Of a stretch of DNA of 64,000 nt, positions 63,369-64,000 are shown piece after piece. The translations under genes were made by a program, and so were the position numbers. Below the pieces are notes generated by a model. It saw only the letters and a program-made list of their open reading frames with translations. It was not told where the DNA came from and ran no database searches. The DNA is from Novibacillus thermophilus (GTDB lineage: Bacteria; Bacillota; Bacilli; Thermoactinomycetales; Novibacillaceae), in NCBI RefSeq assembly GCF_002005165.1, contig NZ_CP019699.1, forward strand, positions 2,666,001 to 2,730,000. Direction: 5' to 3'. Numbering within the stretch: the stretch's first letter is position 1; each line of letters starts with the position of its first letter.

Positions 63369-64000
63369 ATGATACGTCGTCACGTGGGATACGTGTTGAC
63401 GACCGTTGTCGGAGTGGCTTTGTTGTTTGCTTCTGGCTGCGGTACGGAGAATGGCAATCCGAACGTTCCACCTAATGAAAAGGATGAAACGGCTTACGGA
63501 GCTGAAGACGCAGCAGAACGCGTGCTCGCGGCAAACAACCGGTTTGCGTTTGAACTGTTTGCGAACGTGAGGCTTGAAGATGCCGGGCCCAATACGTTTA
63601 TTTCTCCATTCAGTGTCGCCACCGCTCTGTCCATGACGTATAACGGGGCGGCAGAAGAGACGAAGGATGCCATGGCAGAAGTCTTACACGTGCGAGATCT
63701 CAGTATGGAAGACGTGAACCGCTCCCAGGCTGCGTTACACAGCGTAGTCGAACGAACGGATTCCGATGTGGAGCTCAATGTCGCCAACGCTCTTTGGGGC
63801 CGAGAAGGGACGCCGTTTCGACCGGATTTTATACGGCAAGTGGGAAAATTTTACAATGCGCAGGTGACAGAACTCGATTTTGACCATCCTCAAGCGCCTC
63901 ACGTCATCAACGAGTGGGTGCGAGAGGAAACGAACGGCAAAATTGAAGATATAGTAGACAGCATCGATCCGGAAACGTTCCTCTTCCTAATGAATGCCCT
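63369..64000 (+). CDS. serpin-family lipoprotein, 3' end outside window
   Basis: 210 residues present, frame open to the right edge. Lipoprotein signal with lipobox LFASGC, a short polar linker, then the serpin N-terminal fold: ANNRFAFELFANV, NTFISPFSVATALSMTYNG, AAEETKDAMAEVL, VANALWGREGTPFRPDF and INEWVREETNGKIEDIV. Serpins trap serine proteases by a large conformational change; the reactive loop lies beyond the window, so inhibition cannot be judged. Surface anchoring would suit defence against outside proteases. Confidence 0.9.
   Translation, partial: MIRRHVGYVLTTVVGVALLFASGCGTENGNPNVPPNEKDETAYGAEDAAERVLAANNRFAFELFANVRLEDAGPNTFISPFSVATALSMTYNGAAEETKDAMAEVLHVRDLSMEDVNRSQAALHSVVERTDSDVELNVANALWGREGTPFRPDFIRQVGKFYNAQVTELDFDHPQAPHVINEWVREETNGKIEDIVDSIDPETFLFLMNA

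Noticed and set aside
1..64000. CRISPR array, tRNA or rRNA genes
   Set aside because: No evenly spaced short repeats, no CCA-ended cloverleaf and no rRNA stretch were noticed on reading. A tRNAscan run could confirm.

Overview
The window comes from a Bacillota genome of the order Bacillales. Support: Bacillus-type gene order (yqhG-yqhH divergent from gcvT-gcvPA-gcvPB behind a tandem glycine riboswitch; aroK next to yqzE), strong AGGAGG-type ribosome binding sites, many TTG/GTG starts, PerR-katA, and CsaA. The moderate to high GC of the housekeeping genes would fit a thermophilic or alkaliphilic relative (Thermoactinomycetaceae-like), but the genus cannot be fixed from sequence alone.

Layout. 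1-4.3 kb: end of a FtsX-type ABC permease, a DedA-like protein, a diacylglycerol-glucosyltransferase-like GT and a patatin lipase. 4.5-11.8 kb: an arginine/ornithine catabolic block. Two guanidine-modifying (arginine-deiminase superfamily) paralogs flank a polar amino acid ABC transporter, followed by rocA and a doubly frameshifted rocD. A decayed RocR-type activator fragment lies next to a sigma-54-like promoter ahead of rocA. 12-26 kb: mostly core genes (perR-katA, csaA, coaA, MFS exporter, cstA, cory-CC-star/ArsA pair, PII plus two DUF1538 proteins, aroK, yqzE, yqhV, yqhG, yqhH). 26.3-30.6 kb: glycine riboswitch and gcvT-gcvPA-gcvPB.

30.6-39.9 kb is an accessory block lying between gcvPB and lipM, which are close neighbours in B. 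subtilis. It holds an IS1202-like element with an 18-bp target repeat and a class II lanthipeptide locus: membrane protein, LuxR-type HTH, LanT, two precursors and LanM. Both precursor cores copy the ring spacing of the small cytolysin subunit CylL-S, and neither is CylL-L-like.

40.7-47.6 kb holds an intact sdpABC-type antimicrobial peptide operon and a broken copy of it. The broken copy has an IS256 in its leader and an sdpA/sdpB deletion, but 1,040 bp covering sdpB' and sdpC are identical to the intact copy. 47.7-61.4 kb looks like a two-component/PepSY operon split by about 11 kb of AT-rich mobile DNA: an IS110 remnant, three IS1380 pieces, an ISLre2, and the leftovers of a Tad-type pilus locus (CpaB stub, vWA lipoprotein, membrane protein, repeat-rich secreted protein cut by IS1380, TadE, TadG). 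The window closes with a MATE exporter and the start of a serpin lipoprotein.

Caution: at least six genes carry single-base losses, mostly in or near homopolymers, so some pseudogenes may be sequencing errors.
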